Assembly (NCBI RefSeq): GCF_021049305.1
Contig: NZ_CP088081.1
Location: 930,001 to 994,000 of the forward strand
DNA: 64,000 bases
Reading direction: 5' to 3'
DNA from: Ideonella dechloratans
GTDB lineage: Bacteria; Pseudomonadota; Gammaproteobacteria; Burkholderiales; Burkholderiaceae_C
Below are positions 20,025-28,301 of this stretch, piece after piece. A model generated the notes under the pieces. That model did no database searches and was not told the origin of the DNA. It was given only the letters and a program-made list of their open reading frames with translations. A program made the position numbers and the translations under genes. Every line of letters begins with the position of its first letter. The first letter of the stretch is position 1.

Positions 20025-21203
20025 ATTTTCCTTTGGGGGCGTCTTTTTTGCTGGAGATTTCCTTGTGGGAGCTTTCCTCTCAGAGTTTTTGCTCGCAGGC
20101 ATTTTTCTTGGGGATACCTTAACCTCTGGTTTAGAAGTGACAATACCTTTGCTGCTGCGCGCAAATTTTTCCAGCAACTCCTCGGTATTGCGGCTTATTG
20201 ATGTAGGTCGGTGTGTAACTCTAACTTCTTCGAGGTCCTCGCCAGGGAATGGATTTAGATCTAAATATTGACGGGCCCCATTTAATTCTTCAAATGCTTT
20301 GCTGCTGCATGCGCACGGAGGTACTTTTAGTATTCCGTACTTTGACTTGAATATGCGCGTCAGAAAACCGTGGTACGACTTCTCGGTGCTCAATGAAGTG
20401 CGGATTTCATCGATGCCTTTTTTGTGGGTATCCATTAAATGCTGAATATATCGGTATGATTTGAGTTCAGCGTCTCGCTTCGCAATTTTCAGCCGTTCGT
20501 TTTCCTGTCGAATTATATCAATTGCATCCTGTTTTTCTGGTGACACCTTTGAAACCACCTCTTCCATGTAGCGCTTCAGTGTCTCTGCAGTTTGAGTTAG
20601 ATCTAGAATCTTGGAGTCAATTTCTTGAATCTTGTGTTGCGTGGACATTCTATGGATTAACTCCCTGAATGTGCCGGCCCATTGCTCTTTTAACCAGCCC
20701 TCAATCTCCGAGTATTTGCTGAATAGCTTGACGGGGTTGTTTTTTTGTTTTTCTCGTATCGACTCTATCAGTCCAAATATATTGACTGAGTCGACGTGTG
20801 CGTACTTAATGGCTTTGTTGTCTTTGTTCTTGAGGTATGTTTGATATTCGGCGTCTACCGAAGCGTCAATCAGAATATATGTTGGTATGTCTCTTTCGGA
20901 TGCGCTGTCGTATTCTCGATTTGTAATGCTTTCATATTTTTCATAGAAGTCGATATTCTGGCTCTTGCGCTGATTGCTTGCTGCGCTGCCATAGCGTCCG
21001 CCAATTATTAGCACAAACAAGTCACAGCTTCTCGCCTCTCTGTAACAGGACTCGTCCAATGCGGTGTCCGGCAAATAGGCAATTGAGTCCTTCTCTGAGA
21101 GAACAGGCTCATAGCCAAGTTGCTCTATGAAATTTTCAATGGAGGACCTCAAGTGCTTTAGGTCATAGTACGTTGAGCTGACGAAGACACGTGGGCGGGC
21201 CAT
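20019..21203 (-). CDS. DUF4062 domain protein in a probable integron cassette
   Basis: A 394-residue protein. Residues 1-165 are a DUF4062 domain: PRVFVSSTYYDLKHLRSSIE, DSCYREARSCDLFVLIIGGRYG by its key blocks, and a later NREYDSASERDIPTYILID. This domain has a TIR-like pattern. A helical coiled segment (170-280) and a Lys/Pro-rich tail (KKTPPKENG) follow. AGAGGAG precedes the ATG. The gene is much more AT-rich than its surroundings and is bracketed by two attC-like sites, so it was acquired horizontally. DUF4062 occurs next to effector domains of defence proteins, but no function is established here. Confidence 0.8.
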   Translation of the reverse strand: MARPRVFVSSTYYDLKHLRSSIENFIEQLGYEPVLSEKDSIAYLPDTALDESCYREARSCDLFVLIIGGRYGSAASNQRKSQNIDFYEKYESITNREYDSASERDIPTYILIDASVDAEYQTYLKNKDNKAIKYAHVDSVNIFGLIESIREKQKNNPVKLFSKYSEIEGWLKEQWAGTFRELIHRMSTQHKIQEIDSKILDLTQTAETLKRYMEEVVSKVSPEKQDAIDIIRQENERLKIAKRDAELKSYRYIQHLMDTHKKGIDEIRTSLSTEKSYHGFLTRIFKSKYGILKVPPCACSSKAFEELNGARQYLDLNPFPGEDLEEVRVTHRPTSISRNTEELLEKFARSSKGIVTSKPEVKVSPRKMPASKNSERKAPTRKSPAKKTPPKENG

Positions 21204-21262
21204 CTGATACTCCTCTTTTGTTTGATTGGATTGGGCAACATGCGCGCAATGAAAGAGCTGAC

Positions 21263-21315
21263 GCCTAATTTAAGCCGCGCCGCGAAGCGGTGTCGGCTTT
21301 AATGAATTTTTAGGC
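21263..21315 (-). repeat. attC-like recombination site (EcsC cassette)
   Basis: On the minus strand the 53-base element begins GCCTAAA, which includes the TAA stop of the EcsC frame, and ends ATTAGGC. In between, AAGCCG pairs with CGGCTT and CCGC with GCGG around a short TTC loop, leaving unpaired ACA and CG. The inner block GACACCGCTTCGCGGCG differs by one base from the equivalent part of the classical 59-base element of aadA cassettes as I remember it. Core bases next to the cleavage point are A rather than C and G, so it may be partly decayed. Confidence 0.75.
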
Positions 21316-22154
21316 GCGTGCGCCACGGTCTGGTTTTTTTATTTGCTGGTATGCACTTTTCACGTCATCAAAACCATAGGTGCGCTCTAGTCGTTTGACA
21401 ATAAAGTGTCCTCGGGCCATGTCCTGATAGAAGTCAGTGAAAAGCAGATTGATACTTGCGCCAGCAACTGCTCCTACGACAGGCACTGCTTGTGCAGCGA
21501 ATTTTTCAGTAACAACAACTCCAAATCGCGCAGCGACTTTTTCAATTAGTGTGGCGAGCCATTTTCCAGATTGCTCGGCTACAAGCTTTTGCGCGTTCTT
21601 TGTTGTTTGTTTTGCGGCCAATTCTGCAAGTTCTTTCGAGAGGTGTCGCATTGTCTGTGTGGCAAAACTTCTTACCGCATAGTACCCAGTGTCTGCTGCA
21701 TCATCGGAGCTTGAGTTGCCGCCAAGGGCGAAAACCTCAATACATGCTTGTTTTGTATCAAAATCTTCTAGATCGAATCCCTCGCTGCGTGCAACATCTG
21801 CAACAGCTCTCATCATAATTGTCGTGGTTATTGGGAGCTCAACCCCAAGGGCAAGGAATCCGAAGGCGCCGCCCGCGGCTCCAGATGCCGCTGCGTAAAG
21901 TTTGTTGATCTTTGTTGAAGATGTCCTGCCCGGCTCATTATCGAGGCTCCACAGCGCCGCAGACGCGGACTTATTTAGAGCAGCAACGACAATGCCATTA
22001 ATTTTTTTGTCGCAAATTTTGGTAGCTTTGCGACAACAAACTCTATCGGGGAGCCGATAAAATTTGATATTTGCGCTGTGATGCTTGGTGTTTCGAGTAG
22101 CGCTACGGCCTTCTTTAGATCAGCGTAGTCCTTTGGGTTGTCTTTGATTTTCAT
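21310..22154 (-). pseudogene. EcsC family protein, split by a -1 frameshift
   Basis: From ATG 22154 one frame encodes MKIKDNPKDYADLKKAVALL through KLPKFATKK and then stops at 21975. The -1 frame takes over at 22002 and continues INGIVVAALNK, then GAAGGAFGFLALGVELPITT, to the TAA at 21310. The two frames read together give about 281 residues that match the whole EcsC family, including its Gly/Ala-rich hydrophobic region. The gene lies in an AT-rich probable cassette. Either it is a pseudogene, a homopolymer sequencing error, or it is read by frameshifting. The family's function is uncertain. Confidence 0.75.
22002..22008 (-). other. A AAA AAA slippery heptamer at the EcsC frame change
   Basis: Seven A residues on the minus strand are positioned in the initial reading frame as ACA AAA AAA. 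That is the canonical X XXY YYZ arrangement for -1 ribosomal slippage. A -1 shift here joins the two EcsC frames exactly. No downstream stimulatory pseudoknot was established. Confidence 0.55.
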
Positions 22155-22187
22155 GCGTCTGTAGTGATGAGGTGGTCGGGATAGCGC

Positions 22188-22194
22188 GCCTAAC
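22188..22194 (-). other. Cassette boundary core site GTTAGGC
   Basis: The minus strand reads GTTAGGC, a perfect GTTRRRY core, 33 bases before the EcsC start codon. It marks the expected recombination point at the 5' end of the EcsC cassette. The full attC or attI that should precede it is not recognisable; the core sits in a palindrome TAACTAGTTA. Confidence 0.55.
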
Positions 22195-22197
22195 TAG

Positions 22198-22431
22198 TTA
22201 TCGACCCCACATTGCGCTGCCAACAATCAGGATGCTCCCGAACATCCCCGATTGAATTTGCGCCAAGTGGCTGTCGCTGTTGATTTTTCGATCTATCCCC
22301 GACACGGTATCACCGCGTAACAGAGCGACAAATGGCTCATCGAGACAAAGCGCAATCGAGTCCGTCAATTTGAGGATGCCGGCGTCCCCTGGTGATACCG
22401 CAACCTCCATTCGCCGCCGTCCTGCACCCAC
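22198..22431 (-). pseudogene. Unrecognised ORF fragment at the island edge
   Basis: A 77-codon minus ORF whose TAA stop lies 3 bases before the GTTAGGC core. Its 5' part overlaps the DUF4440 gene out of frame, so only the lower-GC part (about 22198-22364, KLTDSIALCLDEPFVALLRG and a hydrophobic end GSILIVGSAMWG) could be meaningful. It may be the 3' remnant of an earlier cassette. No family recognised. Confidence 0.25.
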
Positions 22432-22736
22432 ACCGACGATCGATGGGTGTGCAGGTGCAAAGTCCCATCGGCCTGCCGATGGGCGCTTCGGTAGGTCAGC
22501 AGGGCGACTTGGGGTGCCAGCAGCGCCACCTCAAACCCCTCCGACACCACCGGGGGGTGTTCGCTCAGGGTGGCGAGAAAGCCCAGCACCGTCTCCCGGT
22601 CGTAGGCGCGGCCGGATCGGCCGATCTCGTGGAACTGGGGATGGAGCAGCGCGTCCAGGCGCGAGGGGCTGCAGCGTGTGCCAGGGTGGTGCAGTTCCAC
22701 TTCCAGGCCCTGCAGCAGAAGAAGCAGGTCTTGCAT
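22365..22736 (-). CDS. DUF4440 / SnoaL-like protein
   Basis: A 123-residue protein of the nuclear transport factor 2-like fold. LDALLHPQFHEIGRSGRAYDRETVLGFL is the characteristic N-terminal block, and RSSVWVQDGGEWRLRYHQGTP the C-terminal strand pair. Such proteins are small cytoplasmic binding proteins or isomerase-like enzymes of mostly unknown role. The gene is high in GC. Its last codons coincide with the GC drop at the accessory segment, so the extreme C-terminus may have been altered by the junction. Confidence 0.75.
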   Translation of the reverse strand: MQDLLLLLQGLEVELHHPGTRCSPSRLDALLHPQFHEIGRSGRAYDRETVLGFLATLSEHPPVVSEGFEVALLAPQVALLTYRSAHRQADGTLHLHTHRSSVWVQDGGEWRLRYHQGTPASSN

Positions 22737-22804
22737 GCGCCCACCCTAGCGCAAAGCGGTGCCTTTGGGGGCCGGGCGAGGAGGGAAGGGGAGAGGGGGG
22801 ATGA

Positions 22805-22848
22805 ACGGATTTCCGTCCGCCTGGATCGACGGGCGAACGGAAATCCGT
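22805..22848. promoter_or_regulatory. Inverted repeat upstream of the glutamate-type ABC operon
   Basis: ACGGATTTCCGTCCGCC at 22805-22821 is mirrored at 22832-22848 with one mismatch and a 10-base spacer. Each arm itself contains a near-palindrome ACGGA-N2-TCCGT. It lies between the divergent DUF4440 gene and the first binding-protein gene (start 22967). It could be a tandem operator, or a hairpin in the leader RNA. Confidence 0.45.
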
Positions 22849-22966
22849 CCGGGGTGGGGCCGCCGGGTGGGTGGCCGCCAGACCAGCGCCCATGATGCGA
22901 CAGGCACTTGGGAACGTGTTGCGGCGCATCAATGGGCCTGGCACGTTGCCTGCATCTGTGGCCCCC

Positions 22967-23911
22967 ATGTTTTCGGTGCGCCACTCCCTCTTGTCCTGCT
23001 GCCTGGCCCTGGGCCTGGCCGCTGTGGGCATGGGTGCTGGCGTGGCCGCCTGGGGCGCGCCGCAGGCGGCCACGCCGGCATTGCCGGATTCGCCCACCCT
23101 GGCCCGCATTGCGGAGACGGGCACCATCAACCTGGGCCACCGCGAGTCCTCGGTGCCGTTCTCGTACTACGACAACAAGCGCCAGGTGGTGGGCTATTCG
23201 CAGGACCTGATGCTGAAGGTGGCCGATGCCATCAAGGCCGAGCTGAAGCTGCCGGCGCTGACGCTGCGCCTGGTGCCGGTCACCTCGCAGAACCGCATTC
23301 CCCTGGTGCAGAACGGCACGGTGGATCTGGAATGCGGCTCCACCTCGCACACCACGGAGCGGGCCATGCAGGTGGCGTTCTCCACCTCCTTCTTCGTCAT
23401 CAGCACGCGGCTGCTGGTCAAGCGCGATGGCGGGCCGCGGGACTTCCCCGAACTGGCCGGCCGCCGCGTGGTGGTCACGTCAGGCACCACGTCCGAACGC
23501 CTGCTGCGCAGCTACAACGAGTCGCACGGCAGCCGCATTCAGCTGCTGACGGCGCGTGACCATGGCGATGCCTTCCAGGCCCTGGAAAACGGCCAGGTGG
23601 ATGCGCTGATGCTGGACGACGCGCTGCTCTATGGCGAGCGCGCCAAGGCCCGCAACCCGGACGACTGGATCGTCACCGGCACGCCCATGTCGTCCGAGGT
23701 GTACGGTTGCATGATGCGCAAGGACGACCCCGGCTTCAAGGCCGTGGTGGACCGCGCGTTGACCCGCTTGATGACCTCGGGCGAGGCGTCGAAGATCTAC
23801 ACCCGTTGGTTCCAGCGCCCCATTCCGCCCAAGGGGCTCAACCTCAATTGGCCTCCGTCGGAGGCGCTGCTCAAGTTGTTCCGCCAGCCGGACGATCGGC
23901 CCTCGCCCTGA
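22967..23911 (+). CDS. Amino acid ABC transporter binding protein, GltI-like paralogue
   Basis: A 314-residue periplasmic binding protein. The chosen ATG 22967 gives a signal peptide (MFSVRHSLLSCCLALGLAAV, cleavage near AWGA). The core follows GltI: TLARIAETGTINLGHRESS, VPVTSQNRIPLVQNGTVDLE, and VYGCMMRKDDPGFKAVVD. It shares many identical blocks with the next gene, so the two arose by duplication. It likely binds glutamate, aspartate or a related acid and delivers it to the GltJKL complex encoded downstream. Two Cys (ECGS, YGCM) could form the family's disulfide. Confidence 0.85.
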   Translation: MFSVRHSLLSCCLALGLAAVGMGAGVAAWGAPQAATPALPDSPTLARIAETGTINLGHRESSVPFSYYDNKRQVVGYSQDLMLKVADAIKAELKLPALTLRLVPVTSQNRIPLVQNGTVDLECGSTSHTTERAMQVAFSTSFFVISTRLLVKRDGGPRDFPELAGRRVVVTSGTTSERLLRSYNESHGSRIQLLTARDHGDAFQALENGQVDALMLDDALLYGERAKARNPDDWIVTGTPMSSEVYGCMMRKDDPGFKAVVDRALTRLMTSGEASKIYTRWFQRPIPPKGLNLNWPPSEALLKLFRQPDDRPSP

Positions 23912-23956
23912 GGGCGATGACGGTCCCCGGTTTTCTTTGTCCTTGATGGAGTTGTG

Positions 23957-24892
23957 ATGTCACAGACCCGTTTTGCTTTCACCACCCGCCGCACCGCCCT
24001 CGCCCTGGCGGTCTTCTCTGCCGTGCTGGGCACCGCCGCCCAGGCCGAGACGACGGACACCCTGAAGAAGATCAAGGACAGCGGCACCATCACGCTGGGC
24101 GTGCGTGAATCGTCCGGTGCCCTGGCCTACACCCTGGGCAATGGCAAGTACGTGGGCTTCCACACCGAGATGGCCGAGCGCGTGGCGCAGGACATCCGCA
24201 AGAAGCTGGGCATGAGCTCGATCACCGTGAAGTACCAGCCGGTCACCTCGCAGAACCGCATCCCGCTGGTGCAGAACGGCACCGTGGACCTGGAGTGCGG
24301 CTCCACCACCAACAACCGCGCCCGCGAGAAGGACGTGGCCTTCGCCGTGACGACCTACGTCGAGGAAGTGCGCATTGCCGTGAAGGCCAATTCGGGCATC
24401 AACTCGATCAAGGACCTGGCCGGCAAGACCGTGGCCACCACCACCGGCACCACCTCGGTCCAGACCCTGCGCAAGCATGAGCGCGCCACCGGCCTGGACT
24501 TCAAGGAGCTCTATGGCAAGGACCACGCCGACAGCTTCCTGCTGCTGGAATCGGGCCGCGCCGACGCCTTCGTGATGGACGGCCAGATCCTGGCCGGCAA
24601 CATCAGCAAGTCCAAGAACCCCAAGGACTTCAAGATCGTCGGCGAGGTGCTGTCGGTGGAGCCCATCGCCTGCATGCTGCGCAAGGACGACCCGGCCTTC
24701 AAGACCGCGGTGGACGACAGCATCAAGGCCATGATGAAGAACGGCGAGCTGGCCAAGCTGTACGACAAGTGGTTCATGCAGCCGATCCCGCCGGCCAATG
24801 TGGCCGTGGGCCTGCCGATGTCGCAAGCCACCAAGGAAGCCTGGGCGCATCCGAACGACAAGCCGATGGAAGACTACGCAGCCAAGAAGTAA
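23957..24892 (+). CDS. gltI: Glutamate/aspartate ABC transporter binding protein
   Basis: A 311-residue periplasmic protein with signal peptide MSQTRFAFTTRRTALALAVF, cleaved near AQA. Hallmarks are TLKKIKDSGTITLGVRESSG, TSQNRIPLVQNGTVDLECGS and KDPKD... equivalents with IACMLRKDDPAFKTAVDD. Its length fits GltI. ATG 23957 is used rather than the GTG one codon earlier. It is 45 bases after the paralogue, and the permease follows after 86 bases. The specificity for glutamate/aspartate is by family. Confidence 0.9.
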   Translation: MSQTRFAFTTRRTALALAVFSAVLGTAAQAETTDTLKKIKDSGTITLGVRESSGALAYTLGNGKYVGFHTEMAERVAQDIRKKLGMSSITVKYQPVTSQNRIPLVQNGTVDLECGSTTNNRAREKDVAFAVTTYVEEVRIAVKANSGINSIKDLAGKTVATTTGTTSVQTLRKHERATGLDFKELYGKDHADSFLLLESGRADAFVMDGQILAGNISKSKNPKDFKIVGEVLSVEPIACMLRKDDPAFKTAVDDSIKAMMKNGELAKLYDKWFMQPIPPANVAVGLPMSQATKEAWAHPNDKPMEDYAAKK

Positions 24893-24978
24893 CTTGAGCT
24901 GGGCGTGCCCCAGGGGCCGGTGCTGAGCCGGCCATGCCCTGGGGCACAGATCGAACGTCACGCGGGGGAGAACATCCG

Positions 24979-25719
24979 TTGGGCAATTGGGATTGGCAGG
25001 TCTTCTGCCGCAACACCATCGATGGCGAGGTGATGCAGGGCTGCTTCGGCAGCAACGGCGACATCACCTATCTGGACTGGCTGCTTTCGGCCTGGGGCTG
25101 GACACTGAGCGTGTCCTTCTGCGCCCTGGCCGTGGCCCTGATCGTGGGGGCCCTGATGGGCATCCTGCGCACCGTGCCCCACAAGGGCCTGGTGTTCCTG
25201 GGCAATGCCTGGACGGAGCTCTTCCGCAACATTCCGCTGCTGGTCCAGATCTTCCTCTGGTACCACGTGGTGCCGGCCCTGGTGCCGCCGCTCAGGGAGG
25301 TGCCCAGCTTCGTGCTGGTCGTGCTGGGCCTGGGTTTCTTCACCTCGGCCCGGGTGGCCGAGCAGGTGCGCGCCGGCATCCAGAGCCTGCCCAAGGGCCA
25401 GCGCTACGCCGGCCTGGCCCTGGGCCTGACGTTGCCGCAGACCTACCGCTATGTGCTGCTGCCCATGGCCATGCGCATCGTCATTCCGCCGCTCACCAGC
25501 GAGTCGATGAACATCATCAAGAACTCCTCGGTGGCCTTCGCGGTGAGCATCGCCGAGATGACCATGTTCGCGATGCAGGCGCAGGAGGAAACCTCGCGCG
25601 GCATCGAGATCTACCTGGCCGTGACCGGCCTGTACTTCGTGTCGGCCTTTGCCGTCAACCGCGTGGCGCTCGTCATCGAGAAGAAGCTGCGCGTGCCGGG
25701 CATGGTGGGGGCGCACTGA
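24979..25719 (+). CDS. gltJ: Glutamate/aspartate ABC transporter permease GltJ
   Basis: A 246-residue inner-membrane protein starting at TTG 24979 (LGNWDWQVFCRNT), selected because GGGGGAG lies 8 bases upstream. About five membrane spans occur, with the conserved polar-amino-acid permease loop ARVAEQVRAGIQSLPKGQRYAGLALGL by its key blocks EQVRAGIQSLPKGQ. It forms the channel together with GltK. The next gene begins one base after its stop codon. Confidence 0.9.
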   Translation: MGNWDWQVFCRNTIDGEVMQGCFGSNGDITYLDWLLSAWGWTLSVSFCALAVALIVGALMGILRTVPHKGLVFLGNAWTELFRNIPLLVQIFLWYHVVPALVPPLREVPSFVLVVLGLGFFTSARVAEQVRAGIQSLPKGQRYAGLALGLTLPQTYRYVLLPMAMRIVIPPLTSESMNIIKNSSVAFAVSIAEMTMFAMQAQEETSRGIEIYLAVTGLYFVSAFAVNRVALVIEKKLRVPGMVGAH

Positions 25720-25720
25720 G

Positions 25721-26389
25721 ATGACCCAACTCGATTTCTCCTTCCTGAACTGGCAGGTCCTGTCGGACTTCGTCGCCAAGGGCTTCTTCTTCTCGATCCA
25801 GCTGACCGTGGTGGCCATGCTGGGCGGCATCGCCATCGGCACCGTGCTGGCGCTGATGCGCCTGTCGGGCAAGCCCTGGCTGGTGGGGCCGGCCTCGTTC
25901 TATGTGAACACCCTGCGCTCCATCCCGCTGGTGATGGTGATCCTGTGGGTGTTCCTGCTGCTGCCGCTGCTCACCGGCGAGCCCATGGGCGCAGAGCTCT
26001 CGGCCATCATCACCTTCACGGTGTTCGAGGCAGCGTACTATTCCGAGATCATGCGTGCCGGCATTCAGAGCGTGGCCAAGGGGCAGACCTACGCGGGCTA
26101 CGCGATGGGCATGACCTACCGCCAGACCATGCAACTGGTGGTGCTGCCGCAGGCCTTCCGCAACATGCTGCCCGTGCTGCTCACCCAGACCATCGTGCTG
26201 TTCCAGGACACGTCCCTGGTCTACGCCATCGGCGCCTATGACCTGCTCAAGGGCTTCGAGGTGGCCGGCAAGAACTTCAACCGCCCGGTCGAGACCTACC
26301 TGGTCGCCGCCGTCGTCTACTTCGTGATCTGCTTCAGCCTGTCCATGCTGGTCCGGCAATTGCAGAAGAAGATCGCGATTGTTCGCTAA
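25721..26389 (+). CDS. gltK: Glutamate/aspartate ABC transporter permease GltK
   Basis: A 222-residue permease with the His/Glu/Gln-type family loop YYSEIMRAGIQSVAKGQTYA and a proline-containing NMLPVLLTQTIVLFQDTS segment. Five membrane spans are predicted by hydrophobicity. The start codon follows the gltJ TGA by a single base, implying translational coupling. It pairs with GltJ in the importer. Confidence 0.92.
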   Translation: MTQLDFSFLNWQVLSDFVAKGFFFSIQLTVVAMLGGIAIGTVLALMRLSGKPWLVGPASFYVNTLRSIPLVMVILWVFLLLPLLTGEPMGAELSAIITFTVFEAAYYSEIMRAGIQSVAKGQTYAGYAMGMTYRQTMQLVVLPQAFRNMLPVLLTQTIVLFQDTSLVYAIGAYDLLKGFEVAGKNFNRPVETYLVAAVVYFVICFSLSMLVRQLQKKIAIVR

Positions 26390-26413
26390 GCATCACCCAC
26401 CCGCGTCTACGCC

Positions 26414-27148
26414 ATGATCGACATCAAGAACGTTTCCAAGTGGTACGGCAGCTTCCAGGTGCTGACCGACTGCACGACCAGCATCCAGAAGGGCGAGGTG
26501 GTGGTGGTCTGTGGCCCTTCGGGCTCCGGCAAGTCCACGCTGATCAAGACCGTCAATGCGCTGGAGCCCTTTCAGAAGGGCGACATCGTGGTCGACGGCA
26601 TCAGCCTGTCCGACCCCAAGACCAACCTGCCCAAGCTGCGCAGCCGCGTGGGCATGGTGTTCCAGCACTTCGAGCTCTTCCCCCACCTGTCGGTGACCGA
26701 GAACCTGACGCTGGCCCAGATCAAGGTGCTCGGCCGCAACAAGGACGACGCGCTGAAGCGCGGGCTGAAAATGCTCGAGCGCGTGGGCCTGATGGCGCAC
26801 AAGGACAAGTTCCCCGGCCAGCTCTCCGGCGGCCAGCAGCAGCGTGTGGCCATCGCCCGCGCGCTGTCGATGGACCCCATCGTGATGCTGTTCGACGAGC
26901 CCACCTCGGCGCTGGACCCGGAAATGGTCGGCGAGGTGCTGGACGTGATGGTGCAGCTGGCCAACGAAGGCATGACCATGATGTGCGTGACGCACGAGAT
27001 GGGCTTTGCCAAGAAGGTGTCCAACCGCGTCATCTTCATGGACGCCGGCAAGATCATCGAGGACTGCAAGAAGGAAGACTTCTTCGGCAACCCCGAGGCC
27101 CGCAGCCCGCGCGCCAAGGACTTCCTGTCCAAGATCCTGGCGCACTGA
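26414..27148 (+). CDS. gltL: Glutamate/aspartate ABC transporter ATPase GltL
   Basis: A 244-residue ATPase with Walker [10 protein letters not shown] (about residue 35), signature [15 protein letters not shown], Walker [15 protein letters not shown] and the H-loop [11 protein letters not shown]. It energises import through GltJK. It ends the transporter operon, and pyrC follows 43 bases later on the same strand. Confidence 0.93.
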   Translation: MIDIKNVSKWYGSFQVLTDCTTSIQKGEVVVVCGPSGSGKSTLIKTVNALEPFQKGDIVVDGISLSDPKTNLPKLRSRVGMVFQHFELFPHLSVTENLTLAQIKVLGRNKDDALKRGLKMLERVGLMAHKDKFPGQLSGGQQQRVAIARALSMDPIVMLFDEPTSALDPEMVGEVLDVMVQLANEGMTMMCVTHEMGFAKKVSNRVIFMDAGKIIEDCKKEDFFGNPEARSPRAKDFLSKILAH

Positions 27149-27191
27149 GCGGCCGACCGCGCCGCGGCTGGGCGGTGGGACAATCCCGCCC

Positions 27192-28232
27192 ATGAGCGCT
27201 CCCACCTCCCTGACCCTCACCCGCCCCGACGACTGGCACCTGCATGTGCGCGACGGGGCCGCCCTGGCGGCCGTGGTGCCGCACACGGCGCGCCAGTTCG
27301 GCCGCGCCATCATCATGCCCAACCTGAAGCCGCCGGTGACCACCGCGGCCCAGGCCCTGGCCTACCGCGAGCGCATCCAGGCCGCGGTGCCCGCGGGCGT
27401 GGCCTTCGAGCCGCTGATGACGCTCTACCTGACCGACAACACGCCGGCCAGCGAGATTGCCGCGGCGAAGGCCGCCGGCGTGGTGGCGCTCAAGCTCTAC
27501 CCGGCCGGCGCCACCACCAACAGCGATGCCGGCGTGACCGACATCCGCAAGACCTACGCCACGCTGGAGGCCATGCAGCGCGCCGGCCTGCTGCTGCTGG
27601 TGCATGGCGAGGTGACCGACCCCGAGGTGGACATCTTCGACCGCGAGGCGGTGTTCATCGACCGCGTGATGCAGCCGCTGCGCCGCGACTTCCCCGAGCT
27701 GAAGGTGGTGTTCGAGCACATCACCACCAAGGAAGCCGCAGACTACGTGGCCGGCGCCGGGGCCTTCACGGCCGCCACCATCACCGCCCACCACCTGCTC
27801 TACAACCGCAACGCCATCTTCCAGGGCGGGCTGCGGCCGCACTACTACTGCCTGCCGGTGCTCAAGCGCGAAGTGCACCGCCAGGCCCTGGTGGCCGCGG
27901 CCACCAGCGGCTCGGATCGCTTCTTCCTGGGCACCGACAGCGCGCCGCACCCGGCCCATCTGAAGGAACACGCCAGCGCCTGCGCCGGCTGCTACACCGC
28001 CCTGTCGGCGCTGGAGCTGTACGCCGAGGCCTTCGAGGCCGCTGGCGCGCTGGACAAGCTGCAAGGCTTCGCCAGCGAGCACGGCCCGGCCTTCTACGGC
28101 CTGCCGCGCAATGCCGGCACCGTGACGCTGGTGCGCGAGCCCTGGACCCTGCCCGAGGCCGTGGCCTTCGGCGACGCCAGCCTCAAGCCGCTGCGCGGCG
28201 GCGAGACCCTGCACTGGAAGCTGCAGGGCTGA
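27192..28232 (+). CDS. pyrC: Dihydroorotase
   Basis: A 346-residue class II dihydroorotase of normal length. [10 protein letters not shown] holds the first two zinc-binding His. KLYPAG supplies the Lys that is carboxylated between the metals. HGEVTD, FEHITT and GTDSAPH contribute the remaining metal ligands and the catalytic Asp. It cyclises N-carbamoyl-L-aspartate to dihydroorotate in pyrimidine synthesis. Downstream of gltL and followed by a clear terminator, it may be cotranscribed with the importer of its precursor amino acid. Confidence 0.95.
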   Translation: MSAPTSLTLTRPDDWHLHVRDGAALAAVVPHTARQFGRAIIMPNLKPPVTTAAQALAYRERIQAAVPAGVAFEPLMTLYLTDNTPASEIAAAKAAGVVALKLYPAGATTNSDAGVTDIRKTYATLEAMQRAGLLLLVHGEVTDPEVDIFDREAVFIDRVMQPLRRDFPELKVVFEHITTKEAADYVAGAGAFTAATITAHHLLYNRNAIFQGGLRPHYYCLPVLKREVHRQALVAAATSGSDRFFLGTDSAPHPAHLKEHASACAGCYTALSALELYAEAFEAAGALDKLQGFASEHGPAFYGLPRNAGTVTLVREPWTLPEAVAFGDASLKPLRGGETLHWKLQG

Positions 28233-28260
28233 ACTGGTCCCAACATCGACCGGACAGCGC

Positions 28261-28289
28261 AAGGGCCCCGAGTGGGGCCCTTTGTCTTT
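28261..28289 (+). terminator. Rho-independent terminator after pyrC
   Basis: AAGGGCCCC-GAGT-GGGGCCCTT is a perfect 9-base-pair stem with a tetraloop followed by TGTCTTTG. It lies 29 bases after the pyrC stop and just before the end of the convergent sodC gene. Confidence 0.8.
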
Positions 28290-28301
28290 GGGGAGCCGCG
28301 C

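Noticed and set aside
22198..22431. Full 77-residue gene at the island edge
   Set aside because: Its first third overlaps the DUF4440 gene out of frame; kept only as a low-confidence remnant.
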